In this document: piece after piece, positions 40,625 to 50,954 of the stretch
How positions within the stretch are numbered: the first letter of the stretch is position 1
How the letters are laid out: every line of letters begins with the position of its first letter
From: Dicyema japonicum
Taxonomy: Eukaryota; Dicyemida; Rhombozoa; Dicyemidae
NCBI GenBank assembly: GCA_011109175.1
Contig: RDEW01000004.1
Coordinates: 1,078,030 to 1,142,029 of the forward strand
DNA: 64,000 bases
Reading direction: 5' to 3'
Translations under genes and position numbers: made by a program
Notes under the pieces: model-generated
The model's database searches: none
Seen by the model: only the letters and a program-made list of their open reading frames with translations
What the model was told of the DNA's origin: nothing

Positions 40625-43165
40625 AGTAATTAAATTTCCATCAATAATGAACATCGGGCTTAGAATATATCCCTGTGGCACTCCCCTTTTAAACGATATA
40701 CCATCAGAATATCTTCCACCGATTACCACATAAAATATCCTGCCAGTCAAATAGTGTTTAAACCATAAAAACATTTGTTTAGATATCTTTGATCTTACAA
40801 GTTGACAAAATAAGGCTTCGTGCAACTGTCGAACGCCTCCGAGATGTCAAGGCAAACAAGGCTTAACTGGCTTTTCTTCTCAAATGCATTTGTAATTTCA
40901 TAATTTAGTGAGTGAATGCAATTTCCGCACGATCTTCCCGGACGAAAACCCCATTGGTAAGGTCGTAGAAAGTCACTCTCTTCTATATACCGATTTTTTT
41001 CTCTTGAATCCGTTCCATAGTCTTTGATGTAGAACATATAAGGCTTATTGGTCTATAACTAAGAGGATCCTTATCGACTTTCTAGGTTTGAGGATCATCT
41101 TCACAATTGAACGCTTTCATAACGAATGAACATCTCCGAGCTTAAAACTCGAGTTATACATCTTTTGTAGAACAAATAATAGTTCATCGGACCCTTCTTT
41201 AAGCATTGTCATGGGAATCCAGGAGCCTTCTTTTTGCACTCTCGTATAGAAGTTTTGACTTCTGCCAGAGTGATTTCCTCTACCAGACTTTCCAGATCGC
41301 CCATAAAGTAATCCATAAAATTAGATATCTCCTCTGAAAATTTCTCAGGTATAATACTAACAGGGTCAACTTCTTGTATATTTTCCAGTTGTTTTCTGAA
41401 TACCGAAGGTACTCTTTTCAGGGGAATTGTCCTTCCCTCTTGATCGGCCAGCACAATATTTTTTGCCTTTAAATTCCCATCAGTAAGCCTTCTGTACATT
41501 TTCCAGAAACAAGGGTTCTTCCAGTTCATCTTCGAGGCTGCATTCTTCAATTTATTTTCGGCATTCACTTTCCAAGCTCTTTGCAATATTTTTTGAATCA
41601 CATCAATTCTATTTTTCAGAATTGTCCAGTCCCATAAATCAACACATCGTCTGTGCTTCGCCTTCAGAGAATTCCTCCCGCGAATAAGATTCGTAAAACT
41701 GTTTGTTCTTCAGAAAGCTCTTGAAGTGGACCTTCTTTCCATATAGTCGTAGATACATCAGCATAGTATTGGATAGTTCCCAGTTGAAAACGTCCTGCTA
41801 ATTAGGTGTAGAAAAAAAATTAGTCTTCATTAGTAACATCTTCAACAAATATTGGCGATAATGTATCCAGTCTATCGAGGAAGTATCAAAATACAGAAAA
41901 ATATCTTCAGCAATGTTCAGCTCCAGGTTGATAGTTACTTCCTGGGGATATGATCACTCCCTAAGTCCCAAAGTAATCTTGTTCTGTCTACATGACCCAG
42001 GAGTTGTGGAGACACTAGGGCCAATTCCAACATGTCACCGCCATGGTGTGAGAAATGGTTAAGTTCCTCAGACGTCAATACTTCAACTCCAATTTCCCCA
42101 ACCAGATCTGCTAGATGTCGACCGTTCCCGTTGTTTTTGCAACATCCGTAGCTCGTATTCTTAGCACTTAGGTCGAAGAATGAAACAATTTTCGCAGAAG
42201 ATCGGGCCAAGTCCTTAGAGTATAGCCCTCCCAGGCTTATCCATGTCCCTCCACATTGTACGTCGACGGACACGAATTCAGATTCGTCGGCCAATACAAT
42301 ACAGTCATTCCGTGTCTGCAATTCCTTACGAAAAAAGATCGAGGTCCCAGTTCCAGCCACTGCTCCATTTTTTCAAAGGAATGTCCACCGAGTCATATCC
42401 TTCCATATTATACTTTCTTCCGCGTTTCGTTGACTACCAAGACATACACCTTGACATTCCTCGCAAGTAGCGCTAGTTTATCATGCCTTTTCACCAAGGA
42501 GCGGCCAATTACCAACACTACTTTCACATTTCTTTTCATAGTTTTTGTTGGTGGCTTTCGCTATCCACAGCCAGGTCCACCAGATTCCATAAATCCACTT
42601 TCAGCAGTGTACATAGGTTGTTCAGACGGGCGATTATTTAATTTAGCCCGAGATACAGTCTTGGAGATTCCTGCCTTGCTCTGCACAAGTTTCCTTGTAA
42701 CGCTCCGCTCCACCGGCCTATCCTGAATATGTGATATATTGGTCCTCATCATCTCTTGTGTTTGCTTGACCGCTTCCCAAGATACCGTCTCTGAAACTTC
42801 TGACTTGCTCTGCACAAGTTTCCTTTTAACGCTTCGCTCCACCGGCCTATCCTGAATATGTGATATATTGGTCACTTCATCTTTTGTGTTGGCTTGATCG
42901 CTTCCCTTCTAGTGTGGGAATCATTTTCTTGATGCCTCTTTCATAGCAGGACATCCTCTGTAACGGGCATTATATCCTGGTCCTCCACAATTAATACAAT
43001 TTGTCTCCACGTTTGGAGAAAATTCAAAAAACAACAAGGTCGTGTTCCATTCCACACTTGAGGCACCTCTTCTCCTACTTGCAATGTGCGGCGATATGAC
43101 CAATTCGCTCGCAATTGTAGCAGATAGGAGGGGCCTCCTCATCCACTCACTAAGGATCTTATACA
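40625..43165 (-). mobile_element. Jockey-like LINE relic
   Basis: Minus strand, same family as 50184-53629. ORF1 remnant near 43160-42900 (zinc knuckle CINCGGPGYNARYRGCPAM). Endonuclease at 42360-41935 (SGTGTSIFF-like start, LGGLYSKDLARS, SDHIPRK). Linker at 41600-41210 (CFWKMYRRLTDGNLK, IRECKKKAPG). RT at ~41030-40625 (QWGFRPGRSCGNCI, CLDISEAFDS, RGVPQGYILSP). Several frameshifts; the YADD box is lost. The relic abuts the REL LINE fragments at 40200-40620. Confidence 0.75.
42612..42872 (-). repeat. 129-bp direct duplication in Jockey-like ORF1
   Basis: Two units of 129 bp (43 codons). Each encodes ISHIQDRPVERSV-x-RKLVQSK; TGCACAAGTTTCCTT recurs at 42682 and 42811. The duplication is in frame, so it could have arisen in a working ORF1. 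Confidence 0.7.
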
Positions 43166-43169
43166 CACT

Positions 43170-44482
43170 CTCGCTATATAATTATTATATTGGGCTTATC
43201 GACATTGAACCACGTGAATTGGAATCTATTGTTTTAGAAATCCGGCGCACACTCTCTAACTTACGAGTGCACTTAAAACCTGCTAACAAAGAAAGATTCT
43301 ATCTCAGCAGGAATAGTTTTGGAGAAGAATTAACAATTTCTGATAAGAGTGAATGCACTTCAACTTTTGACCGACCTGGAAAGGAAATCTTCCATGTGTC
43401 TTCGAAGGGCAGGAATCTTGCGAGTCTTAAAACAAAGGAAAACACATATGACCACTATCGCAAGATTTATTGCACTCAATACAATGTGGATGACCTATCT
43501 AATTTGAATACTGACATTATAAAGGAATATCAAAAGAAGAATTATTTGGAGAAGAGTAATCAGAAATTGCTCTATTCAATTATATTTAAGTTTTTTGAAA
43601 ACACGAATGTCGATATCAATGGATCAACAAAATGGCTTACTGGGGAAACAATAGTCTAAGGTCGGAAGCAATGTACTGCATGAAACAAGATCGGAATCTG
43701 TTCTTTGAAGAAATGAAAGCAAATTGCAGTCATTGTGGTATGGCCAAAAAGTGTGGATCACCTGGCTACACGATGTACCAGGATGCTTAGCGGTGCGTAT
43801 ATGCGGCGACATAACGAAGTTGTAAGATGTATACAACTATGTCGTCAATTTGGAATAAAAAGAACCAAAAGGATAAAGACGCATACAGTCCAATCGATTG
43901 TGTCAAACATTAAAGTTGGATAAACAAGTTAAAAATAACAAAAAGGATATTTTCGTACACGATAAATCCAAGAACGAAATAATACTAATAGGAGTAGGGA
44001 TCACTTCCCAAGATTTGCTAAAACGTGTTGAAGTAAAAAAACTTTACAAATACCACCTTCCGGAAGGAGAACTAGCACAAATTCACAAAGCCAAGGTGAC
44101 AATAATTTCGATTGTTTTGACATGGGATGGAGTAGTAACAAAGTACTACAAGTCATATATGGAAAACCTCAACACGGATGTCTCTACAAGGGCGTACATC
44201 CAATTAATGACGATTAAAATAACTTTAGAGAGAATGATAATCGAGCATAGACATGGCTGAAAGTTGATAACTATGATGATGAGGTTACAAGAGTTACTAA
44301 TCATCTTATCTCAAGAGGCTTTGAACTCGGAGGTGGCGTCAAGAGGAACTAAGAGAAACAGCTGTCTTGTCTAGTGATTTGCTTTTCAAGTGGTATACGA
44401 GTGGAACAGTGAGGGTAATCAAAGGGCCAATGCCCAAAGAAGAGAAGAATTCAGCTTTCTTAGTGTTAATTAATTACAATTG
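43170..44482 (+). mobile_element. R2/NeSL-like LINE relic
   Basis: Plus strand: YIGLIDIEPRELESI and VHLKPANKERFYLSRN (43180-43320), a CSHCGMAKKCGSPGYT-like zinc segment near 43730, RRHNEVVRCIQL (43800-43840), a restriction-like endonuclease region (DKSKNEIILIGVGITSQDLL, then KLYKYHL) at 43960-44060, VLTWDGVVTKYYKSYM, and TLERMIIEHRHG to 44260. The catalytic EVGIT is GVGIT here, so even the preserved part is probably dead. A 3' tail with GGGCCAATGCCCAAAGA recurs at 47250-47370. Confidence 0.65.
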
Positions 44483-44489
44483 ATTTTCG

Positions 44490-45125
44490 TGATTCTACAA
44501 ATAAATTCAATTAATAAAACTTATTTGTTTGTAATAATAGTTTGACAAACTTTAGCAATCAACCATCCAAAGTGGACATTATCGACGTTGCGTTGCTTCT
44601 CATGTTTGCAACTGAAATCAACTGGAGAAGCCATCGGGTCTCGCGTGTGTCGTGGCTTTTTATTGTAGCTAGGTGTCCAAGTTTCGATTTTCCAGTTATT
44701 CCTCCAGTTGTCTTGACCACAATGGGATAGAAAGTGAACCGATCGTGCAATGTTTCATATTTTTTCTCTTTTGCATTCATTGTTTTTTCAGCCGGCATAC
44801 ACTGTGTCTACCACACTCCCGACAATGTTGGATGAGAAAAGTGGGTCGACACAAGTAGCATCCCACACCAAAAGTTTCCCCTCTTCGAATGGGAAAATTG
44901 TGATCCGTCAAAAAATTCTCTGTCTCCTCTGTCCAGGACAACATGTTCAAGTATGGCAGGGTATCCCGCTGACTCCAGGGCTCGCTTAACAATTCCGTTT
45001 ATCGCTTTGTTTCTTGGGAATTTTCCGGCACTTCTTAGACACGAGAGGGCATTTGTAATAAAATAATCTTTTATTTTCGATAAAATTTCTAACTTTATGT
45101 AAAACTCAAAATTTAGGGTCAAAAT
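44490..45125 (-). mobile_element. REL LINE relic, third subfamily
   Basis: Minus strand, endonuclease half of a REL LINE: CLRSAGKFPRNKAINGIVKR, ALESAGYPAILEHV (45060-44930), a FDGSQFSHSKRG/PDGSTIFPFEEG region split over frames near 44890, then a C-terminal block near 44560-44740 (TRETRWLLQLISVANMRSN). Compare RAMDAAGYSAILEPVGL in the copy at 16061. Confidence 0.6.
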
Positions 45126-45149
45126 TCATATCAGAAAGTTAATTGGTTG

Positions 45150-45430
45150 AAGTTTTCCGCTTGCTTGTCTGTCCTCCTCTCTCTTCCTAATAGAGTGGCG
45201 TCATGTGATCCACCTGTCTAGGTGATGCCCAGTGCCAAGCTGGCACGAAAAAGGATCATTTGCTCTTCCTCACTCCACTAGAGGGGTTTCCACAACTGCA
45301 TGTAATGGACGTCTTACCTTTTATGCTGATTCCGGATGGACTCTGTTTCTGTAGAAGTGGAAACTGGATACACTTAATTAGTTGTTTACTTTAACTTCTT
45401 TCTCGGTGTATCCGGGGTTTAATAAATAAA
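45150..45430 (+). mobile_element. Short non-autonomous LINE-ended element, copy 2
   Basis: About 280 bp, strongly similar to the reverse complement of 30085-30400: AATAGAGTGGCGTCATGTGA, GGCACGAAAAAGGATCATTT, CTTTTATGCTGATTCCGGA, then the tail with GGATACAC (45366-45373) and GTGTATCC (45406-45413), CGGGGTTTAATAAATAAAT. No coding capacity. Confidence 0.75.
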
Positions 45431-45940
45431 TCAGAAAGATATGTGTCCGCCGAGATGATATATACTCAAGAAATTGTGTCACTGTTAATGTCCAAAAAAT
45501 CTCTAAAAACTGATTCAACTGAATTGTTCAGCCTTGTCATAAAGTAAGGTGATTTTGGTGTGACTGTTCAGAATTGGAATATGTGAGAGAGACCTTGTTA
45601 CCCATTTGAAAGTCATAAAGGTAAATACTGAAAAACACAGACTCATATCATATGTCATGTATTTGACATATATGAGGATCAGTTGATTAATAAGAAAATG
45701 GTAAACACCAGCTGAGAGTCTACCAAATTAGCGACTTTTGCCGCGATAATAAAATGAATTGACTGTTGTGTATTCTGACATAAAATATATATAGTAAACA
45801 GATTTTTTCTTACTCTTCTGGTCTTAAGTGCTTATTAAAGGTAATTATTAAAAGATCTTTGGGAATTTTCGTTTTTTGTTAAATATATAATTAATTAAAA
45901 ATTTACTTATTTTCAATAAATATTAAAAGTAGTTAATTAA
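45431..45940 (+). other. Upstream region of the dehydrogenase gene
   Basis: AT-rich, increasingly so toward 45940. No TATA or other promoter element can be singled out against this base composition. Confidence 0.35.
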
Positions 45941-46981
45941 ATGTTTTGGAGTTTGGGGAGTTTCTTGATAATTTTCTATATTTTTTATTTCATTTACTGG
46001 ATTTATATGAAAACAATGACCAAAGTCTATGATAGTCGCAAAAACTTGTCCGGTAAGACAATAATAGTGACTGGGGGTGCATCTGGTGAATAATTAAGAT
46101 TTATTATAGGAATTGGCTATGAAATTTCGAAAGGATTAGCCCACAGAGGATCACGTGTGATATTGGCATGCAGAAACGTAGCAAATGCCCAAATGGCAGC
46201 CAATAGGATAGAAAATGATACGGGAAATTCAAATATTAAAGTTATGGAACTCGACCTTGCTTCCTTTGAATCAGTCAAGAAATTTTCTTATGAATTTTGC
46301 CAGGAGGAGAGCAATTTGTACGCTCTTATTCACAACGCTGGGCTTGCTTGTTATTTGATGGATTATTTTAGCGTTTAATTATGAGGAAACCAAAGACGGA
46401 TTTGAGACTGTGATGCAGGTTAACTACTTTGCTCCTTTTCTCCTCACTAAACTTTTATTGGGTCATTTCATGAATATATTTAAGATAAATTGATTGAAAG
46501 TCAACCAAGTAGAGTCGTTTTCGTTAGTTCGTGGGCACACAAGTTGGCAGGGAGGATAAACGAGGAGTTGTTGAAAGGGAAATCTCTTGATATAACCAAA
46601 TCATATGGCAACAGCAAACTATGTCAGCTATATTTCTGTCAATGCATTGCTGATAAAATTCCGCATAATTACGTTACTTTTAATGCACTGCATCCTGGAG
46701 TCATTTATAGTAATTTTTATGAGAAAGTTCCATTATATTCCATTTTGAAATATGTCATGAAACTTTTTGGCAGGGTGAGATATTACAATGTTGACTAATA
46801 GACGGTGGAAGATGGTGCACAGACTGTATTGTATGCCACTGCTGATGCAAGTCTTGAAGAAGTTTCTGGGGAATACTTTGATAATTGCAAATTTGGAAAG
46901 AAATCAAAATATGCTTATGACAAAATTATGCAACAGAAAGTAATCGAGGCAGCAGAAGTAGCTACTGGGGTCACCTTCTGA
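45941..46981 (+). CDS. Membrane-anchored short-chain dehydrogenase/reductase (RDH11-14-like), 314 aa
   Basis: Five exons (45941-46085, 46110-46349, 46372-46461, 46485-46774, 46802-46981) join through GT-AG introns of 24, 22, 23 and 27 bp into 945 nt, ATG to TGA, with no defect. An N-terminal hydrophobic anchor (FLIIFYIFYFIYWIY) precedes the Rossmann fold. Nucleotide-binding motif VTGGASGIGYE; LACRN after beta-2, typical of NADP-preferring members; D-L-A-S; the H-N-A-G motif; VVFVSSWAHK with the catalytic Ser; catalytic S-Y-G-N-S-K (Tyr and Lys in place); HPGV; and a GEYFDNCK end. Length and motifs fit the retinol dehydrogenase 11-14 group, which reduces retinal or related carbonyls at the ER membrane. 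The exact substrate cannot be read from sequence. It is the best-preserved host gene here and the cleanest proof of the short introns. Confidence 0.9.
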
Positions 46982-47249
46982 ATTCTACTCGGAAACTTAA
47001 ATTAGTCTTGCAAGGAATATTATCATTAAATGGATTATGCACTGGTTTTTACTCCTGCGTTTAATTTTAAGGGAGATTAAACTCGTTTCCGTTATAAGTT
47101 CTGGTTTTATAAGATTTAGTGGTAAAGCAAGGAAACAGTAAATAAAAATTGTTGGACAAAAGAGTCTCCACATCAGTTACGTCTCGTGGTCCAAGTTTTA
47201 AACTCACATGTGTCGTATGGAAGAAAAGTCGACCGAAAGGAAATTATCC
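46982..47249. other. Downstream flank of the dehydrogenase gene
   Basis: No feature beyond AT-rich 3' sequence. The open frame starting at 47149 runs into the LINE tail and is judged accidental. Confidence 0.35.
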
Positions 47250-47370
47250 TCTTTCCTTCTTGTCTAGTGATTTGCTTTTTCAAGTGATATACGAGGGGAA
47301 CAGTGAGGGTGATACAAAGGGCCAATGCCCAAAGAGGAGGAGAATTCAGCTTGCATAGTGTTAATTAATT
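47250..47370 (+). repeat. R2/NeSL-like LINE 3' tail fragment
   Basis: CTTGTCTAGTGATTTGCTTTTCAAG, ATACGAGGGGAACAGTGAGGG, GGGCCAATGCCCAAAGAGGAG and TAGTGTTAATTAATTACAA match 44370-44482. Confidence 0.7.
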
Positions 47371-47374
47371 ACAA

Positions 47375-47500
47375 GTCATATGACATCATGTGGTGCTTCG
47401 TGACAAATTGGTTTGAAGTCTCTATTTAGCTCATCTGTTCCTAATTCACTTAATTAGCGTGTGTTATGTGGTTTGCCTTGTCTGGTGGCGTCAGATACAA
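47375..47500 (+). mobile_element. 5' part of the short non-autonomous element
   Basis: GACATCATGTGGTGCTTCGTG followed by AAATTGGTTTGAAGT corresponds to the 5' end of the element at 30400 (minus). A GTTATGTGGTTTGCC...GGTGGCGTCAGATAC segment follows. The 3' hairpin is absent. Confidence 0.5.
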
Positions 47501-48180
47501 GTCAAAGTTGTATCCAAAAAGATAAAATGCGAAAAATCCTAAGAAATTCAGTCATAAAATATGTAAATTTTTTAAAAAATTCTAAAAACAAAAATATTTA
47601 TAAATCCCAAAAATGGCGTTTTAATTTACTCCTACCAGTCAAGAAAAGTGCATTGAAATTTTGTGCTTAACGTCTAAATTCAATAAATTGTCATAAAATT
47701 ACATTAAATCAACATTTAAGTAGCTTAAACAGGTCTGAAATCAGATTACTTACTTGCCTTGGAAAACATTGAAATTTAGGTCACAGTAATAAATAATCTA
47801 TTTTCAGACCAGAATGACCTATAAAAAATTTAAGACATAACCTCAACGCTTCGGGTAGTACAGAGATTCTACAAACAGCAGAAAAACCTCTAATGAACTT
47901 CGCCATATTGATGCCGCTAAATATCATTCCACAAATCTATCTACTTCTCTTACATAGCTACTGCTTTATTCCCCAATAAATTTCCAGTTACGTTAAGGTT
48001 TCAGTAAATTACTGATAAGGTCATTGGGAATACGACTCTCTCAAATTGTCTAATCTTTAAATTGGCCACATTTTGAAATTTTTTCTAAGAAAACGTTCAA
48101 TTCTTATTAATTGGTCAATTTTTAAATTGGCCACATTTTTTGATTTAATTTTTAATTCAAATTGGAAAAGCAAAAAAGGA
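47501..48180. other. AT-rich, no gene recognised
   Basis: Includes two near copies of AATTGGCCACATTTT (48062 and 48124) but no coding structure. Confidence 0.35.
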
Positions 48181-48184
48181 CAAA

Positions 48185-49765
48185 ACAATAGTTAACTGCC
48201 GCCCTTACTGCGTGGCTGTTCCTTCTCAGAATTTCGAGCGAAATTCGCTCAAACAGCCAGCGGCGTTAGCGGAGATCTCCAGTGCATGAGGTAATCCAGT
48301 TTCCGAGACGTCCGAAAAACTCTAGTATAAAGGGGGAGTAGGATCCGGAAGTATCCATAGCAAGGGTAACAAATTGGACATTATCGGGAAGGTCGCCGTA
48401 TTTTTCGAGTTTAACTTTCTCCGCCTTGACGGCTGCAGAGCAGACCCTTGAAACGCACTCGTGAAGATTGTTCGGGGCGAGCGTGTCTGTACATGTCACG
48501 TCCCAAACAAGTGGTTTCCCGGCCTCAAAAAGAAATATGGTCATCCAGTCCAATCGTTTCCTGCCACTTCTGCATAACCCGACCGGTTCAAGAATGGCCG
48601 AGTATCCAGCAGCATCCATAGCCCGCTTGACAATCTCATTCAGAGCATTGTGCTTTGGAGATCTGCCAGCGCTCCTTTTGCAGGCGAGAAGGTGCAGGCC
48701 ATAGCAGTCTATCAGGACGCCACATCGGCACGGGTAAGGTATACATACTTTTAGTCCTAGCCGCAGAGAGATACCACTTCTAACGCATTCATTATCAACA
48801 AAGTGCCCAGAGCTCCATTTGGGATGGCGTTTAGCTAAGCTCCGCTCACAGGGGAAGCCCCCGAAAGCAAACAAGCGCGTCGGTGCTGATTGACCGATTC
48901 CAGTAGGAGTCCAAATGATTTCCAGCACAATAAATTGTCCAGGTTTCGCTGGCAGTCTTGTAAAGGAGGCAGGGGGAGGTTGGTGGTATTCCAGGCTTCT
49001 CGTACGTGGATTATGTCTTGGTCAATTGAGAATTCGGGTAGGGAGTGTAGAATCCTCCTGAGTAAAGGTTCGCAGGCCGTGGGTGAAGACAGATGTGCAG
49101 GAAGTGAGACGTCCAAAGTACGACGGATTCCAAGACCCCAAATCTAACTGGGAGTATAGCTTGCTTCCATGTAGCATCGTAGAATTTGACATTAAATATT
49201 TGCTCCGTCGAGTAGAGGAAAGACAAAGCTAAGTGCTCAAGCTGCTCCAGTTGGGAATAGTACGGGGCTGTCCTGAGGAAATAGGCATTCTCTAAATACT
49301 AAGACTTCTTTTCATGAGGAATAGTACTGAGTGTGAATCAAGAAGCTGTAATCTGTCAGCGATTCGCATAGGAGTTGTTTTTTGTCTAGGAGGACATGTT
49401 TCATCGCATTCTTAGTGATCGGGGATCCAAGATAAATCAATTCGTTTTTAGGGGTCGAAATCCCACTAGGAAACAAGGAGTGAAATTTTGAAACAATTAA
49501 AGAAAAATCATGGTCAGCAAGACCACAGTTTGTAATTTCACATTTCGTTGTATTCAATTCAAGACCAACCTTGTACAACGCGGGATGAGAACTTCCAACT
49601 CCTAAAAGACCATCTCCGGGGGACTTCCTAAGACAGCGTCATCGAGGTACCAGATGTTGAGTGGGCATCGAGAGAGCTTCATAATCCTCTCAATTCCGAG
49701 GGAGAACAACAGTGGTCCGAGGGGGTCGCCCTGTTGAACACCCGAGGACGATGGAACCAAGAAAT
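48185..49765 (-). mobile_element. PHD-RT-REL LINE, second copy, 5' truncated
   Basis: Minus strand, close relative of 16061-18960. It begins inside RT (SSSGVQQGDPLGPLLFSL, NIWYLDDAVLGSPPE at ~49760-49600), then frameshifted RT thumb pieces (49580-48840). The endonuclease frame is 48928-48266: RRFGLKVC-type Cys region, LLACKRSAGRSP, NEIVKRAMDAAGYSAILEPV, KPLVWDVTCTD, SGSYSPFILEFFGR. Where the first copy has KRPDGM this copy has KRLDWM, so the nuclease P-D is mutated. The same in-frame TAG as in the first copy occurs near 48835. Confidence 0.75.
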
Positions 49766-49789
49766 TGAAAAAAATAATTTTTTTATTAA

Positions 49790-50000
49790 CCATCTCTTCC
49801 ATTTCTCAGCTAGGAAACCCATTCAAAGAGAGAGTGGTTCATGCAGAAGAAGTCAGATCGGCGTTAAAAAAAAGTGCTCTTCAAAGAATTCTTCTGCAGA
49901 AATAAAAGACGACACGTCAGGAGCGCTATTAATTCGCTGGCGGAGCATTCGAAGAGAATTCAAGTTTCTCGGTGTATCCGGGGTTAATAAATTAATTAAA
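49790..50000 (+). mobile_element. Fragment with the shared LINE 3' tail
   Basis: Ends with AAGTTTCTCGGTGTATCCGGGGTTAATAAATTAATT, the 3' arm and tail of the hairpin module. The left hairpin arm is missing. The part before it (49800-49960) matches nothing else that I can identify. Confidence 0.5.
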
Positions 50001-50165
50001 CTTAAAAATTGATTAATTTGTAAAAAAAATGACAGATATTGGCACCTGTCAATTCAAATCACTTTTTTACTGAATGAATTGAGTTTCGTTCGATTAGAAA
50101 ATCACCTGTCATCACTATCAGCTCTCGACATATTATAATTAATTAAAAAAATAAAATTTATAATA

Positions 50166-50183
50166 TATAAAATTTAAATAAAT
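50166..50183 (+). repeat. Left target-site duplication of the Jockey-like LINE
   Basis: TATAAAATTTAAATAAAT, repeated exactly at 53631-53648. Confidence 0.8.
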
Positions 50184-50302
50184 TCCGAGCTGAAAGATTT
50201 GTACGCCGTGGGTGTTAGCTTGCTATTGTTAAGCTTGTCTTAACAAGCAGGGGAGAAGCAGAATCCATTGTCAGATTGGGATTGATTATTGGATTTTTGA
50301 AG

Positions 50303-50911
50303 ATGAAAGCGGAATGGTATATAAAACGAGAAATTCAGTGTTTTCGTTGTCAACAGTTTGGACATATTGCTCGGTTTTGCAAGAACTTAGAAAAGTGTCT
50401 ACATTGTTCGGGATCACATAGAAGATCTGAATGTAAAACATCGCATGATACAAAAAATTGTGTTAATTGTGGGTCGACTACTCATCTGGCAAATTATGGA
50501 GGTTGTCCGAAAGCTATGGAAGCCAATCGTGAGAAAATGAAGAAAGTTGCTGAAAAGTCAAAAGTCTCCAAAAAAGAAGATAAGAAACTTGCCAAATCCG
50601 GAAATAGTCATACTATATCAAAAAATGCTAAGTCAGCTTTTCTTGATGGTCGAACTTGTTGGAATATTCCAACGGTCAAAAGGGCAACAGTAGAAGCTTC
50701 TACTCAGACAGAAGAACCTGTGAAGGGAAAGAAAGAAGAAATCTCAACACAGGTCAATGATGGTGAATGTCAACTTGATTATTCACAAACTTTGAAAAAA
50801 TTAGAGAAAAGCATTATAGAAGTAACGAAAACAAAAAAGGATACGAAGCATTTATTGGATTTGGTGGCGATCCTAAGAGGAGGGATCAGCCACCAAAAAA
50901 ATCAGAAGTAA
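50303..50911 (+). CDS. Jockey-like ORF1 (Gag-like, zinc knuckles), 5' truncated
   Basis: From the first ATG the frame has 203 aa. Three CCHC/CCCC-type knuckles lie at about residues 12-65: CFRCQQFGHIARFC, CLHCSGSHRRSEC and CVNCGSTTHLANYGGC. A Lys/Glu-rich tail with predicted coiled coil follows. Upstream of the ATG the frame stays open for ~25 codons (AESIVRLGLIIGF), matching the segment that precedes the knuckles in Jockey-type ORF1 proteins, so the true start is missing. ORF1 protein binds LINE RNA. Its stop codon (50909-50911) lies inside the first hairpin of the frameshift signal. Confidence 0.75.
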   Translation: MKAEWYIKREIQCFRCQQFGHIARFCKNLEKCLHCSGSHRRSECKTSHDTKNCVNCGSTTHLANYGGCPKAMEANREKMKKVAEKSKVSKKEDKKLAKSGNSHTISKNAKSAFLDGRTCWNIPTVKRATVEASTQTEEPVKGKKEEISTQVNDGECQLDYSQTLKKLEKSIIEVTKTKKDTKHLLDLVAILRGGISHQKNQK

Positions 50912-50954
50912 TCAGGATAACCCTGATTAATGCCCGCTCTCTTCGGAAGCGGGC
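50896..50954 (+). promoter_or_regulatory. Predicted -1 ribosomal frameshift signal between ORF1 and ORF2
   Basis: Slippery heptamer A-AAA-AAT in the ORF1 phase (50896-50902), a 6-nt spacer, then a perfect 8-bp hairpin (50909-50916 with 50922-50929) and a second perfect 7-bp hairpin (50932-50938 with 50948-50954) whose loop contains C-UUCG-G. A -1 slip enters exactly the ORF2 frame. Confidence 0.7.

Noticed and set aside
40524..40733. Short plus-strand frame as a separate gene
   Set aside because: It encodes the conserved C-terminal block of REL LINE proteins and runs into the opposite-strand Jockey relic.
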